Part shown: piece after piece, positions 54,509 through 63,981 of the stretch
How positions within the stretch are numbered: the first letter of the stretch is position 1
How the letters are laid out: each line of letters starts with the position of its first letter
Source of the DNA: Jannaschia pagri
GTDB lineage: Bacteria > Pseudomonadota > Alphaproteobacteria > Rhodobacterales > Rhodobacteraceae
Assembly (NCBI RefSeq): GCF_019655435.1
Contig: NZ_BPFH01000006.1
Span: forward strand, 169,974-233,973
Direction: 5' to 3'
DNA length: 64,000 nt
Notes under the pieces: model-generated
The model's database searches: none
What the model was told of the DNA's origin: nothing
What the model saw: only the letters and a program-made list of their open reading frames with translations
Translations under genes and position numbers: made by a program

Positions 54509-55213
54509 ATGCACCCTGCCAACTACACGTATCCCCTGCGCCGCGTCCTGTCGTTCCCGCTTTTGGCGGAAGCGGTTGGGATTGGCCTCTTTGCCTCGGT
54601 CGCTTTGGTGTTTGCGGGACCGGATCCTGACCCGGTGCGTGTTGGGATTGGGACGCTTTACGCCTGCCTTGGGGCCCTCGCGGCGCTTCGTTCCGTTGGT
54701 GCAGGGGGCGAGGCACGGTTTGCGGACCGCGTTCCGGCTGCCGTGGGCTGGGCCCTGTGGCTCGCTGGTTTCGTAACGGCCATGCGGTGGGTTGGCGCTT
54801 GGGAAGAAACGCTGGCGTCGCTCATCCTGACCTGGGCGACCTTTCTCTTGGCGGGGATCATTCTCTTCCTGACCCCCAACCGGTCGCTGACGGAAACCCT
54901 GACGCGCGAGCCTTGTATGGACGGGCCGGACCTGGCCACCTGGCGGCGCTGGCAATGGGTGCCTGCGATGGCGATCCTGCTGTTGGGTTTCGCCTCTGAG
55001 GCCCAAAGGGACAGTGGCCCAGACGGGTTGACCCTGACCGCAGCGTCGTTTCTGGCGCTGGCGCTCATGTCGTCTCGGGATCGGTTAAAGTTGGCGCCCT
55101 GGCGACGCCTGCTGCACCGTGGGGTTCTTGCGACGCTGCTCGGCCTCGCGGTGATTTTGCCCGAAGGCGGCCTCTGGTCACTATTGCAGATCGGCAACAG
55201 TCACCCCATCTAA
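54509..55213 (+). CDS. Unknown multi-helix membrane protein
   Basis: I do not recognise this 234-residue protein. It has about seven hydrophobic stretches (LAEAVGIGLFASVALVFAGP, AVGWALWLAGFVTAM, LILTWATFLLAGIILFL and others) separated by arginine-rich loops with RDRLKLAPWRRLLHRG near the end, where positive charges suggest a cytoplasmic face. No residues suggest a transporter signature. It is 72 bases upstream of clpB on the same strand and could be cotranscribed with it. Confidence 0.6.
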   Translation: MHPANYTYPLRRVLSFPLLAEAVGIGLFASVALVFAGPDPDPVRVGIGTLYACLGALAALRSVGAGGEARFADRVPAAVGWALWLAGFVTAMRWVGAWEETLASLILTWATFLLAGIILFLTPNRSLTETLTREPCMDGPDLATWRRWQWVPAMAILLLGFASEAQRDSGPDGLTLTAASFLALALMSSRDRLKLAPWRRLLHRGVLATLLGLAVILPEGGLWSLLQIGNSHPI

Positions 55214-55285
55214 AGGTCGAGGCCTGTTCGGTCCGTGCCGGTTTCGGGCGGACGCCACGCGGGCGCTTGACCAAGGAGATGGGGC

Positions 55286-57901
55286 ATGAACCTCGAAACG
55301 TTTACCGAGCGGGCGCGCGGCTTTCTGCAGGCTGCCCAAACGATTGCAACGCGCGAAGGGCACCAACAACTGGTGCCGGAGCATTTGCTCAAGGCGATCC
55401 TGGATGATGACCAAGGCATGGCGGCCAACCTGATAGGGGCCGCTGGCGGTGCGCCCGACCGGGTCCGCCAAGCCGTGGAGGCAGCCGTCGCGAAACTGCC
55501 CCAGGTGTCCGGGGACGCGGGCCAGGTTTTCATGAGCCGCGAGTTGGCCAAGGTCTTGGACGAGGCGGAAAAGGTCGCCAAGAAGGCCGGCGATAGCTTC
55601 GTGCCCGTGGAGCGGGTGCTGATGGCTTTGGCTATGGTCAAGTCGAAGGCGAAGGATGCCCTGGATGCCGGTGCGGTGAATGCCCAGGCGTTGAACGCCG
55701 CTATCAATGATGTGCGGAAGGGGCGGACGGCCGATAGTGCCTCGGCCGAGGATACCTATGAGGCGCTGTCGAAATACGCGCGCGACCTGACCGAGGCCGC
55801 GCGCGAGGGCAAGATTGACCCGATCATTGGCCGCGATGAAGAAATCCGCCGTGCAATGCAGGTCCTGTCGCGCCGCACCAAGAACAACCCCGTCCTGATC
55901 GGTGAGCCGGGCACTGGTAAGACCGCCATTGCGGAGGGGCTGGCCCTGCGCATTGTGGATGGCGATGTGCCGGAGTCTTTGCGCAACAAGCGGCTCATGT
56001 CCCTCGACATGGGGGCCCTGATCGCGGGCGCGAAATATCGCGGCGAGTTTGAGGAGCGGTTGAAGGCCGTCCTCAACGAGGTGACCGCCGCCGCCGGTGA
56101 AGTCATTCTGTTCATCGATGAGATGCACACCTTGGTCGGTGCCGGGAAATCCGACGGCGCGATGGATGCCGCCAACCTGATTAAGCCAGCCTTGGCCCGG
56201 GGCGAGTTGCACTGCGTCGGGGCGACGACCCTCGATGAGTACCGCAAATACGTGGAAAAGGACGCGGCTCTGGCCCGCCGGTTCCAGCCCCTGATGGTCG
56301 AAGAGCCGACGGTTGAGGATACCGTCAGCATCCTGCGCGGCATCAAGGAAAAGTATGAGCTGCACCATGGTGTGCGGATCTCCGACTCGGCCCTGGTGGC
56401 GGCTGCGACGCTGTCCAACCGCTACATCACCGACCGTTTCCTGCCGGACAAAGCCATCGACCTGGTCGATGAGGCGGCGAGCCGGCTGCGGATGGAGGTC
56501 GATTCCAAACCCGAAGAACTGGACGCCCTCGACCGCGACATCCTGCAAAAGCAAATCGAGGTGGAGGCCCTGCGCCTGGAGGACGACCAAGCCTCCAAGG
56601 ACCGGCTGGAGAAGCTTGAGAAGGAGTTGAGCGACCTGCAACAACGCTCCGCCGAGATGACCGCCCAATGGCAAGCGGAGCGGGACAAGCTGGAAAGCGC
56701 ACGCGAGGTGAAGGAGCAGCTCGACGCGCTGCGGATCGAATTGGACCAGGCCAAACGGGACGGCAATTTCGCCCGCGCGGGGGAGTTGCAGTACGGGACG
56801 ATCCCAGGCTTGGAAAAGCAGTTGGCCGAGGCAGAGGCGGCCGAGAACGACATGATGGTAGAGGAGGCCGTCCGCCCCGAGCAGATCGCGAGCGTTGTGG
56901 AGCGCTGGACTGGTGTGCCCGTGTCCAAGATGCTGGAAGGTGAGCGGGAGAAACTGCTGCGCATGGAGGATGAGTTGGGCCGCCGCGTCATTGGCCAACG
57001 TCAAGCCGTGACCGCTGTGGCGCACGCCGTTCGTCGCGCGCGCGCGGGCCTGAATGATGAAGCGCGCCCGTTGGGGTCGTTCCTGTTCCTGGGGCCTACC
57101 GGCGTTGGTAAGACGGAGTTGACCAAGGCTCTGGCGGAGTTCCTGTTCGACGACGACGGCGCGATGGTCCGCATCGACATGTCGGAGTTCATGGAGAAAC
57201 ACGCGGTTGCGCGCCTGATCGGCGCCCCTCCGGGCTATGTCGGATACGACGAGGGTGGTGTTCTGACCGAAGCGGTGCGGCGCAGGCCCTATCAGGTCGT
57301 CCTGTTTGACGAGGTGGAGAAAGCCCACCCGGATGTCTTCAACGTCCTGCTACAAGTTCTGGACGATGGCCAGTTGACCGATGGGCAGGGGCGGACTGTG
57401 GACTTCAAGCAGACGCTGATCATTCTGACGTCCAACCTTGGGGCCCAGGCGCTCAGCCAATTGCCCGACGGGGCGGATGCGGGGGCGGCCAAACGCGACG
57501 TGATGGAGGCCGTGCGCGCGCATTTCCGCCCTGAGTTCCTGAACCGGCTCGATGAGACGATCATCTTTGATCGCCTGGCGCGGGACGACATGGATGGCAT
57601 CGTCGATATCCAAGTGGCGCGTTTGGCCAAACGCTTGGCGGGTCGCAAGATCCGGCTGGAGTTGGATGCGTCTGCGCGGAAGTGGTTGGCCGAGGAAGGA
57701 TATGACCCGGTCTTCGGGGCGCGTCCTTTGAAGCGGGTGATCCAGCGCGCCTTGCAGAACCCGCTCGCCGAGATGCTGTTGTCAGGGGATGTGGCCGACG
57801 ACACCGTTGTGGCGGTGCAAGCCACCGAAGACGGCTTGATGATCGGGGATCGCGTGGCCTCTTCCTCACGATCCGCGCCCGAGGATGCCGTGGTCCATTG
57901 A
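55286..57901 (+). CDS. clpB: ATP-dependent chaperone ClpB
   Basis: ClpB is the disaggregase that works with DnaK. The 871-residue product has the N-terminal Clp repeat domain, first AAA domain with Walker A GEPGTGKT at 206-213, the middle coiled-coil around 405-525 ([20 protein letters not shown]), and the second AAA domain with GPTGVGKT at 603-610 plus the C-terminal [11 protein letters not shown]. The length is typical for ClpB, and the ClpP-binding loop of ClpA or ClpX types is absent. It follows a ribosome binding site AAGGAG before the ATG at 55286. Confidence 0.97.
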   Translation: MNLETFTERARGFLQAAQTIATREGHQQLVPEHLLKAILDDDQGMAANLIGAAGGAPDRVRQAVEAAVAKLPQVSGDAGQVFMSRELAKVLDEAEKVAKKAGDSFVPVERVLMALAMVKSKAKDALDAGAVNAQALNAAINDVRKGRTADSASAEDTYEALSKYARDLTEAAREGKIDPIIGRDEEIRRAMQVLSRRTKNNPVLIGEPGTGKTAIAEGLALRIVDGDVPESLRNKRLMSLDMGALIAGAKYRGEFEERLKAVLNEVTAAAGEVILFIDEMHTLVGAGKSDGAMDAANLIKPALARGELHCVGATTLDEYRKYVEKDAALARRFQPLMVEEPTVEDTVSILRGIKEKYELHHGVRISDSALVAAATLSNRYITDRFLPDKAIDLVDEAASRLRMEVDSKPEELDALDRDILQKQIEVEALRLEDDQASKDRLEKLEKELSDLQQRSAEMTAQWQAERDKLESAREVKEQLDALRIELDQAKRDGNFARAGELQYGTIPGLEKQLAEAEAAENDMMVEEAVRPEQIASVVERWTGVPVSKMLEGEREKLLRMEDELGRRVIGQRQAVTAVAHAVRRARAGLNDEARPLGSFLFLGPTGVGKTELTKALAEFLFDDDGAMVRIDMSEFMEKHAVARLIGAPPGYVGYDEGGVLTEAVRRRPYQVVLFDEVEKAHPDVFNVLLQVLDDGQLTDGQGRTVDFKQTLIILTSNLGAQALSQLPDGADAGAAKRDVMEAVRAHFRPEFLNRLDETIIFDRLARDDMDGIVDIQVARLAKRLAGRKIRLELDASARKWLAEEGYDPVFGARPLKRVIQRALQNPLAEMLLSGDVADDTVVAVQATEDGLMIGDRVASSSRSAPEDAVVH

Positions 57902-57963
57902 GGCCGTCGGGCCGTTTATTGGATTGGGGTCTGAAAGGGCTGCAAATCTGCGCAGCCCAGTTC

Positions 57964-57998
57964 AAAAAAAGGGGCGACCACTGCATATGGTCGCCCCC
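57964..57998 (-). terminator. Terminator after the fasciclin-RTX gene
   Basis: On the reverse strand, 10-base arms GGGGCGACCA / TGGTCGCCCC (57971-57980, 57988-57997) are followed by seven T residues (A-run at 57964-57970). The forward strand has no T-run, so it serves the RTX gene rather than clpB. Confidence 0.9.
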
Positions 57999-58067
57999 AA
58001 GTGTTCTGTGCTTCTTCTGGCCTGGTGAGTCCTGAACACCGTCCGACAGGACGCGGCGGCCTTAGCC

Positions 58068-60410
58068 TTACAGGAGCGTCACCTCGACCGCGCCGAAGTC
58101 CTCGGTGGTCAGGCCGACGAAGTTGATGATGGTGCTGGCCCCATCGCCCTGGAGTTCGACCAACAGGCGCGCACCTGCGCCGCTGATGGCGGCGACGCTG
58201 GCAGACCCGAACCCTTCGGTGTCGAAAAGGATCGTGTCGTCGGTGACGTCGAAGTCATGGATCTTGTCGGGGCCATCACCGGCGCGGAACACAAAGGTAT
58301 CGGAACCACCCAGACCATTCAGGTCGTCACCGCCTTTGCCGGCATCGATGACGTTGTCCCCAGCGGTGCCGAAGATATCGTCGTCGCCTTGGCCCGCCAT
58401 GACGTTCTCAAAGCTCGAGGCGCCCCCATGGCCTGAGAGGAAACCGGTCTCCATGTAGAATGTCCGGCCTATGATGCTGGAGGAGAAATCGAGCGTATCG
58501 GTCCCGTCGCCCCCATCCCAGATGTCCTGTTGCGACCCACCTTTGTTGATCCGCACGATATCGTTGCCCGCGCCTGCGTAGATCTCGTCGATGAAACTGT
58601 TCTCGATGGCGCCGTTTTCTGACAGGTCGTCGTCCAGATCGCTGCCGATAATGACGTTGAACTCAAAGGTCTCGACACGATGGGTGCCCGAGGTCGCGAC
58701 ACCGGCTTCGTCAATGGTCCATCCAGCCTTGGATTCGGACAGATCGATGACGTCAAAGCCATCCTCTGCCTCGTCGAAGACGTTGTTGTTGTGTAGGCCA
58801 CCTGCGACGTAATCCAGGTCCCCATCGAATTGATCGAAGATGACCGTGTCGTTGCCAGCGCCGCCGACAATGGAATCGTTGCCGTCCCAGCCGCGCAGCA
58901 GATCGTCACCCTCACCACCATCGAGCGTGTCATCGCCAAACCCTGCGCGGAGCGTGTCGTTGCCTGCGCCACCAGACAGCATGTCGTCGCCACGGTTGCC
59001 CGTCAGGCTGTCATTGCCGTCTTCGCCAGACAGTATGTCCGCACCAGCACCCCCTGCGACGACATCGTCGCCAGCGCCGCCAACGGCCAAGTCACCGCCG
59101 TTCCCAGCGAGAAGGGTATCCTTGCCCTCACCACCGTATAGGCTGTCGTTGCCATCGCCGCCTTCCAGCCGGTCATCGCCGTCGCCCCCCTGCAGGAGGT
59201 CGTCGTCCTCCAGCCCAAACAGCGTATCGTCTCCGATGCCGCCTATCAGGGTGTCGTCTCCACCATGGCCGCGCATGTAGTCGTTGCCGCCATCACCCGT
59301 CAGAACATCGTTGCCATCGCCGCCGAGAACCGCGTCGTTGCCTCCGCCACCACGGACGGTGTCATCGCCAGCGTTGCCGTAGACCCGGTCGTTGCCGTTT
59401 TGGCCCAACACCAGGTCATCCCCATTGCCTCCGAAGACCAGGTCGTTGCCGGTTCCGGCGCGGATGGTGTCGGCCCCGTCGTCGCCGCGCAGTTGGTCCC
59501 CTCCGTTGCCGCCTCTGATGCCATCGTCACCATCGCCGCCCCTGATGGTGTCCCCTCCGGAGCCGCCCAGGATTTGGTCGTCGCCATCCTCACCCCAGAG
59601 AACGTCGTTCCCGTTTCCGCCGTTCAGCGTGTCATTTCCGGTGCCACCGTCCAGGAAATCAGCACCGCGCTGCCCGAATAGTTCGTCGTCTCCGTTCTGG
59701 CCGTACAGCCGGTCCGCGCCATCGCCGCCCTTGATGGTGTCGTCACCAGCCTGACCGAAGGCACGGTCGCTCCCGCGGCCGGTCTTGATGAAATCATCCC
59801 CTGCGCCGGCGCGTACGGTGTCATCGGAATTGCCAGTGCTGATCAAATCGTCGCCAGACGTGCCTTCGATGGAGTCGGCCGCATTTGTCCCGATGCGCAG
59901 GCTGCCGCCCGCCGGGATGGCCTGGGCGGGCAACAGGAGGTTGTCGATCACCCGCAGGGTTCCATTGTCCAGTGTGGCGGGGGCGTCAAAGCTCGCGTCG
60001 GCGGTCTCAGGGCTCCCATCGACCACTTTGCCGTCGTCCAGGTTTACGTTGATCCGCAGGCCGGACAGTGTTTTGACCGCGCCGCTTGCATCGACGTCGC
60101 CGGACACCAGGTGATACCGCAGCACCATGTCCACGACCTGGCCCAGCGTCATTCCATGGGATTCGCCGATCAGGGTCAGCGCCTCAAGCAGGTAGGGGAG
60201 CGCGCCTGATGGCGGACCCGCATAGCCCAAGGCACCGGCTGCGGCGACGAAGGCAGCGTTCGTTGGCGCGAAGAGCGACAGGCTCCGCGAAGGATCACCG
60301 AGGAGTTCTGCAATGCTTGGCTTGCCGCGCGGCGCCTCTGCAACCAGTACGGCTTGGACGAGAATTGAAAAGTCGCGGTTGCCCGTAGCGGCTTCCAGCA
60401 AGGTGGTCAT
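58068..60410 (-). CDS. Fasciclin-RTX calcium-binding surface protein
   Basis: This 780-residue protein begins with a fasciclin (FAS1) domain (SLSLFAPTNAAFVAA, VDMVLRYHLVSGD, LRVIDNLLLP; about residues 1-165), then an unbroken run of 38 RTX nonapeptides (GGxGxDxUx type, residues 183-524), a spacer with no repeats, a shorter RTX patch near 690 and a serralysin-like C-terminus with GGSDTFVFRAGDGPDKIHDF. There is no N-terminal signal peptide; export should be through a type I system by the C-terminus. RTX repeats bind calcium and FAS1 suggests adhesion. I chose the ATG at 60410. Confidence 0.87.
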   Translation of the reverse strand: MTTLLEAATGNRDFSILVQAVLVAEAPRGKPSIAELLGDPSRSLSLFAPTNAAFVAAAGALGYAGPPSGALPYLLEALTLIGESHGMTLGQVVDMVLRYHLVSGDVDASGAVKTLSGLRINVNLDDGKVVDGSPETADASFDAPATLDNGTLRVIDNLLLPAQAIPAGGSLRIGTNAADSIEGTSGDDLISTGNSDDTVRAGAGDDFIKTGRGSDRAFGQAGDDTIKGGDGADRLYGQNGDDELFGQRGADFLDGGTGNDTLNGGNGNDVLWGEDGDDQILGGSGGDTIRGGDGDDGIRGGNGGDQLRGDDGADTIRAGTGNDLVFGGNGDDLVLGQNGNDRVYGNAGDDTVRGGGGNDAVLGGDGNDVLTGDGGNDYMRGHGGDDTLIGGIGDDTLFGLEDDDLLQGGDGDDRLEGGDGNDSLYGGEGKDTLLAGNGGDLAVGGAGDDVVAGGAGADILSGEDGNDSLTGNRGDDMLSGGAGNDTLRAGFGDDTLDGGEGDDLLRGWDGNDSIVGGAGNDTVIFDQFDGDLDYVAGGLHNNNVFDEAEDGFDVIDLSESKAGWTIDEAGVATSGTHRVETFEFNVIIGSDLDDDLSENGAIENSFIDEIYAGAGNDIVRINKGGSQQDIWDGGDGTDTLDFSSSIIGRTFYMETGFLSGHGGASSFENVMAGQGDDDIFGTAGDNVIDAGKGGDDLNGLGGSDTFVFRAGDGPDKIHDFDVTDDTILFDTEGFGSASVAAISGAGARLLVELQGDGASTIINFVGLTTEDFGAVEVTLL
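58839..59864 (-). repeat. 38 tandem RTX nonapeptide repeats
   Basis: The DNA encodes 38 consecutive nine-residue units with no insertion or frame shift, from GTSGDDLIS to GGAGNDTVI. Units vary in sequence at the DNA level, so it is an old, diverged array rather than a recent copy expansion. It forms the calcium-binding beta-roll of the RTX protein. Confidence 0.9.
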
Positions 60411-60467
60411 GGCAACAGCCCCCACAAATTACAGACAGATCACGGTCCCCAAAACCGTCGTATTGAT

Positions 60468-60478
60468 GTCAATTTGAC
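60468..60478. promoter_or_regulatory. Short dyad upstream of the RTX gene
   Basis: GTCAA-T-TTGAC, a perfect 5-base dyad around one base, lies 58 bases upstream of the RTX start. It resembles the TGTCAAATGACA core upstream of the secretion ATPase gene at an almost identical distance. The short length makes chance similarity possible. Confidence 0.3.
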
Positions 60479-60666
60479 TCAGAATCGTTCGATCGCCAAC
60501 GTGGCCCCGTGACCTCCGCGATGGAAAACGTGCTTAATCGTTCGCCACGTCGAAACAAACGGTCCTATGGCGCTCATTACGTTGTGATCGCAAACGGGTC
60601 TGCCACAGTTGTGTCGTGCCGATGTCCGACGCAGACTGTCTCCGCGAGGATGGGAGGCAGGACCGA

Positions 60667-62184
60667 ATGATACTCATGGAATGGGCAGGATGGGCCATAC
60701 AAGCGCTGGCTTTGGGCTTTGTGTTCGCCGTCGGTTTGGCCGTCGCCATCGGTTTTGGCCTGTTTGTCGCGGACCGTTTGCAGACCGAAGACGCCATCCG
60801 CAGAAACTATCCCGTCATCGGACGGTTTCGGCATCTGTTCACAGAACTGGGGGAGTTCTTTCGGCAGTATTTCTTCGCAATGGACCGGGAGGAGCTGCCC
60901 TTCAACCGTGCCCAGCGGGACTGGATCAAGCGCGCCATGGACGGGCGGAGCAACACCGTGGCCTTCGGGTCAACGCGCAACATCTCCGTGCCTGGGACGC
61001 CGCTGTTCGTAAACGATCCTTTCCCGCCGCTGGACCAGCAATCGGCTGCGACCGCGCCGCTCGTGATTGGTCCGACAGCCCGCACTCCCTACGAGGCAAA
61101 ACGGGTCTTCAACCTGTCCGGCATGTCCTACGGCGCGATTTCGAAACCTGCGGTCCAGGCGCTGAGCCGGGGGTGCCGGGAGGCGGGGATTTGGATGAAC
61201 ACCGGTGAGGGCGGGCTGAGCCCGTATCACCTCGAAGGGGGGTGCGACATCGTCTTTCAGATCGGGACCGCGAAGTTTGGCGTGCGGGACGAGGCGGGGA
61301 ACCTGTCTGACGACAAACTGCGCGAGGTCGCGGCCCGGCCCGAGGTCAAGATGTTCGAGCTAAAGCTGGCCCAAGGCGCGAAGCCCGGAAAAGGCGGCAT
61401 TCTGCCAGCGGCGAAAGTCACGCCCGAGATCGCCGAAATTCGCGGCCTGCGGGAAGGGCAGGCGGGGATCTCGCCGAACCGTCACCGCGAGGTGGCCAGC
61501 GTCGGAGAGTTGCTCGACCTGATCCACCGGATCCGCGAGGTGACGGGAAAGCCGGTCGGTATCAAGACAGTCGGCGGGGCGGAGGCGCCGTTTCGGGACC
61601 TCTTTGCCGAGGTCAATGCGAGGGGCGCCGACAGCGCGCCGGATTTCATCACGATTGACGGCGGCGAAGGCGGCACCGGCGCCGCGCCCATGCCGCTGAT
61701 CGATTTGGTCGGAATGTCGATCCGTGAGGCCTTGCCGATGGTGAGCGGGTTGCGGGACGCGGCCGGTCTCAAGGACCGCATTCGGATTGTCGCGTCTGGC
61801 AAACTGGTCAATCCGGGCGATGTGGCCTGGGCCTTGGCCGCGGGGGCCGATTTTGTGACCTCGGCCCGTGGGTTCATGTTCGCCCTGGGATGTATCCAGG
61901 CCCTCAAGTGCAACAAGAACACCTGCCCGACGGGTATCACGACCCATCAGCCGAGGTTTCAAAAGGGGCTGGTGGTCGAGGACAAATGGCGCAAGGTCGC
62001 GCGGTACGCGGAAGGCATCGCCAAGGAGGTCGAAGTGATCGCCCATTCCGTCGGGGTGACCGAGCCACGGCAAATGCGCCGGAGCCATGTCCGACTGGTG
62101 CAACCTGACGGAAGCTCTCGCTGTATGAGTGAGGTGCATAAGCGTCCCGCGTCCAACGCGCCCCAATCGACCGCTGCGCGGTAG
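60667..62184 (+). CDS. FMN-binding glutamate synthase family protein
   Basis: This 505-residue protein has an N-terminal membrane helix (WAIQALALGFVFAVGLAVAIG) and a glutamate-synthase-like FMN barrel: NLSGMSYGAISKPAVQALSRG, EGGLSPYHLEGGCDIVFQIG, ITIDGGEGGTGAAPMPLID and the cluster-binding cysteines in CIQALKCNKNTCPTGI. It has no glutaminase domain, so it is not complete GltB. The family's physiological reaction is not known. I chose the ATG at 60667, after GGGAGG at 60652-60657. It lies alone, upstream of msrPQ by 100 bases. Confidence 0.85.
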   Translation: MILMEWAGWAIQALALGFVFAVGLAVAIGFGLFVADRLQTEDAIRRNYPVIGRFRHLFTELGEFFRQYFFAMDREELPFNRAQRDWIKRAMDGRSNTVAFGSTRNISVPGTPLFVNDPFPPLDQQSAATAPLVIGPTARTPYEAKRVFNLSGMSYGAISKPAVQALSRGCREAGIWMNTGEGGLSPYHLEGGCDIVFQIGTAKFGVRDEAGNLSDDKLREVAARPEVKMFELKLAQGAKPGKGGILPAAKVTPEIAEIRGLREGQAGISPNRHREVASVGELLDLIHRIREVTGKPVGIKTVGGAEAPFRDLFAEVNARGADSAPDFITIDGGEGGTGAAPMPLIDLVGMSIREALPMVSGLRDAAGLKDRIRIVASGKLVNPGDVAWALAAGADFVTSARGFMFALGCIQALKCNKNTCPTGITTHQPRFQKGLVVEDKWRKVARYAEGIAKEVEVIAHSVGVTEPRQMRRSHVRLVQPDGSSRCMSEVHKRPASNAPQSTAAR

Positions 62185-62284
62185 CAGTCACGGGTCGTTA
62201 CGATGTTGTGAGGTGATGAAACTTCGCGCCCGTGTTCCATCTTTGTGAGGTAGAGACCGTGCGACGTTGTCGAAGGATGGACCC

Positions 62285-63181
62285 ATGACCAAGACCCGCT
62301 TGACCCCCGAGGATGTGACGCCGAAGGCGGCTTGGCTGAACCGCCGTCAGATCATCGCCGCACTTGGCGCAGGCTCCGTGCCGGGTCTTTTGGGGCAGGG
62401 CGCCCGCGCGCAGGAGGCCTTGGAGCCGAATACCTGGGATGAGATCACGGGTTACAACAACTACTATGAGTTCGGGACGGGTAAGTCAGACCCCGCGCGC
62501 TACGCGGGGGAGATGCAGACGGATCCATGGAGCGTCCGCGTCGATGGGCTCGTGGATCGTCCTGGCGACTACGCCCTTGCGGATCTGATCGGGGACTTAC
62601 CCCAAGTGGAGCGGATCTATCGGTTCCGCTGTGTGGAAGCCTGGTCGATGGTGATCCCGTGGAATGGTTTCGAACTGAACACGCTGCTGACGAAGGTGGG
62701 GGTTCAGTCGGGGGCGAAGTATGTCGCGTTCGAGACGGCCGTCCTGCCAGAGGTTATGCCCGGCGTGCGGCGTCCGATCCTCGACTGGCCCTACCGTGAG
62801 GGGTTGCGCCTGGATGAGGCGATGCACCCGCTGACCATTATGGCGACGGGCATCTACGGCAGGCCGATCCCAAACCAGAACGGTGCGCCCATGCGTTTGG
62901 TGGTGCCGTGGAAGTATGGCTTTAAGTCAATCAAGTCGATTGTGCGGATCAGTCTGGTGGAGGAGGAGCCGCACGCGACGTGGAACGTGTCCAATCCTCG
63001 GGAATACGGGTTCTATTCCAACGTGAACCCGGAGGTGGATCACCCGCGTTGGTCCCAGGCCACGGAACGGGTGATCGGCAGCGGGCTTATCGCGCGTCGC
63101 ATCGATACGCTTCCCTTCAATGGCTACGCTGACGAAGTCGCTGGCCTCTACGAAGGCATGGACCTGCGGGCGAACTTCTGA
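62285..63181 (+). CDS. msrP: Protein-methionine-sulfoxide reductase catalytic subunit MsrP
   Basis: MsrP (YedY) is a periplasmic molybdopterin enzyme that repairs oxidised methionines in envelope proteins. The 298-residue product has a Tat signal with twin arginine at 20-21 in NRRQIIAALGAG, the molybdenum ligand Cys116 in IYRFRCVEAWSMVIPW and the C-terminal KYGFKSIKSIVRI. I use the ATG at 62285 because upstream codons lack conservation. It is followed three bases later by its membrane partner msrQ. Electron flow comes from the quinone pool via MsrQ. Confidence 0.95.
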   Translation: MTKTRLTPEDVTPKAAWLNRRQIIAALGAGSVPGLLGQGARAQEALEPNTWDEITGYNNYYEFGTGKSDPARYAGEMQTDPWSVRVDGLVDRPGDYALADLIGDLPQVERIYRFRCVEAWSMVIPWNGFELNTLLTKVGVQSGAKYVAFETAVLPEVMPGVRRPILDWPYREGLRLDEAMHPLTIMATGIYGRPIPNQNGAPMRLVVPWKYGFKSIKSIVRISLVEEEPHATWNVSNPREYGFYSNVNPEVDHPRWSQATERVIGSGLIARRIDTLPFNGYADEVAGLYEGMDLRANF

Positions 63182-63184
63182 GCC

Positions 63185-63799
63185 ATGGAAACCGTTGCGA
63201 CGCTGCGCCCGAGATTATCGGCCATGGTCCGGCAGGTGCCGGTGTGGCCGGTCTACGTGTTGGGCTTGGTTCCGGCGGCTTGGCTGGTGTTTGCCACGCT
63301 GACGGGGCGATTGGGGTTTGATCCAGTGCGTACGCTGGAACATGACCTTGGCCTGCTGTCGCTCCGGTTTCTGCTGGCATCGCTCTGTGTCACGCCGCTG
63401 ATGCGCCTGACGCGGGTGAACTTGATCAAGTTTCGAAAGCCGCTGGGTCTGCTGGCCTTCGTCTACGTTGCCTTGCATTTCTCTGTTTGGCTTGGCCTCG
63501 ACCTTCAACTGCGTTGGGATTTGATCGGGGCGGAGATCGTGAAGCGTCCGTATCTCACGATAGGGTTCGCTGCCTTCGTGATGCTGATCCCGCTGGCGGC
63601 AACCTCGTGGCGGGGGGCTATCCGCAGGTTGGGCGCACAGACTTGGGGGCGTTTGCATCGTTTGGTCTACCCGGCGGCCCTTCTGGGTGCGGTGCATTTC
63701 GTCATGCAGGAGAAGGTCTGGAGCGTTGAGTCTCTGATCTACCTCGGGATTGCAGTCGGCCTGGTGGCGTCTCGCTTGATGTGGGTGCGGACCTGGTAA
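63185..63799 (+). CDS. msrQ: Heme-binding membrane subunit MsrQ
   Basis: MsrQ (YedZ) is a six-helix membrane heme protein that passes electrons to MsrP. The 204-residue product starts METVATLRPRLSAMVRQVPVWPVYVLG, has FRKPLGLLAFVYVALHFSVWLGLDL (a heme histidine in YVALHF) and the ferric-reductase-like loop HRLVYPAALLGAVHFVMQEK with two more histidines. It is three bases after msrP, so the two are co-expressed. Confidence 0.93.
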   Translation: METVATLRPRLSAMVRQVPVWPVYVLGLVPAAWLVFATLTGRLGFDPVRTLEHDLGLLSLRFLLASLCVTPLMRLTRVNLIKFRKPLGLLAFVYVALHFSVWLGLDLQLRWDLIGAEIVKRPYLTIGFAAFVMLIPLAATSWRGAIRRLGAQTWGRLHRLVYPAALLGAVHFVMQEKVWSVESLIYLGIAVGLVASRLMWVRTW

Positions 63800-63952
63800 C
63801 GCCCGACCAGTAAATGCCGCTGTTTTGGGCGGCGGATGGCTGGTTTCATGCGTCATCTGGCCTGTGGTCGAGAAGTATTCTCCGTAAGTCTTTGCTTTCT
63901 TGAGAATTTCATAAAAGTTCCAAAAAAAGTTCATGGAACGTGAAAAATCCGC

Positions 63953-63981
63953 TTGCGGGTCTGGATTGGTATCCGTAAAAG
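63953..63981 (+). promoter_or_regulatory. Candidate strong promoter at the window edge
   Basis: An AT-rich block (63895-63950, with AAAAAAAG and AAAAATCC) precedes TTGCGG at 63953-63958, a 17-base spacer and TAAAAG at 63976-63981, followed by CCCCCTCACCGG. This layout is typical of strong promoters; the trailing CCCCTCACC also recalls rRNA leaders of Rhodobacterales as I remember them. The gene it serves would start beyond the window. Confidence 0.35.

Noticed and set aside
55214..55285. Heat-shock sigma-32 promoter for clpB from CTTGACC at 55266
   Set aside because: The match is only 20 bases from the ATG, so a -10 would fall in the gene, and no partner element is visible.
59265..59754. Forward-strand open frames opposite the RTX repeats
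   Set aside because: They arise from the regular codon pattern of the RTX array (VASAVA / SPSPP repeats) and match no family.
58839..59864. Regular repeats that could be taken for a CRISPR or minisatellite
   Set aside because: The repeats are 27-base coding units that vary at the DNA level; they translate into perfect RTX nonapeptides, and there are no conserved repeats with unique spacers.
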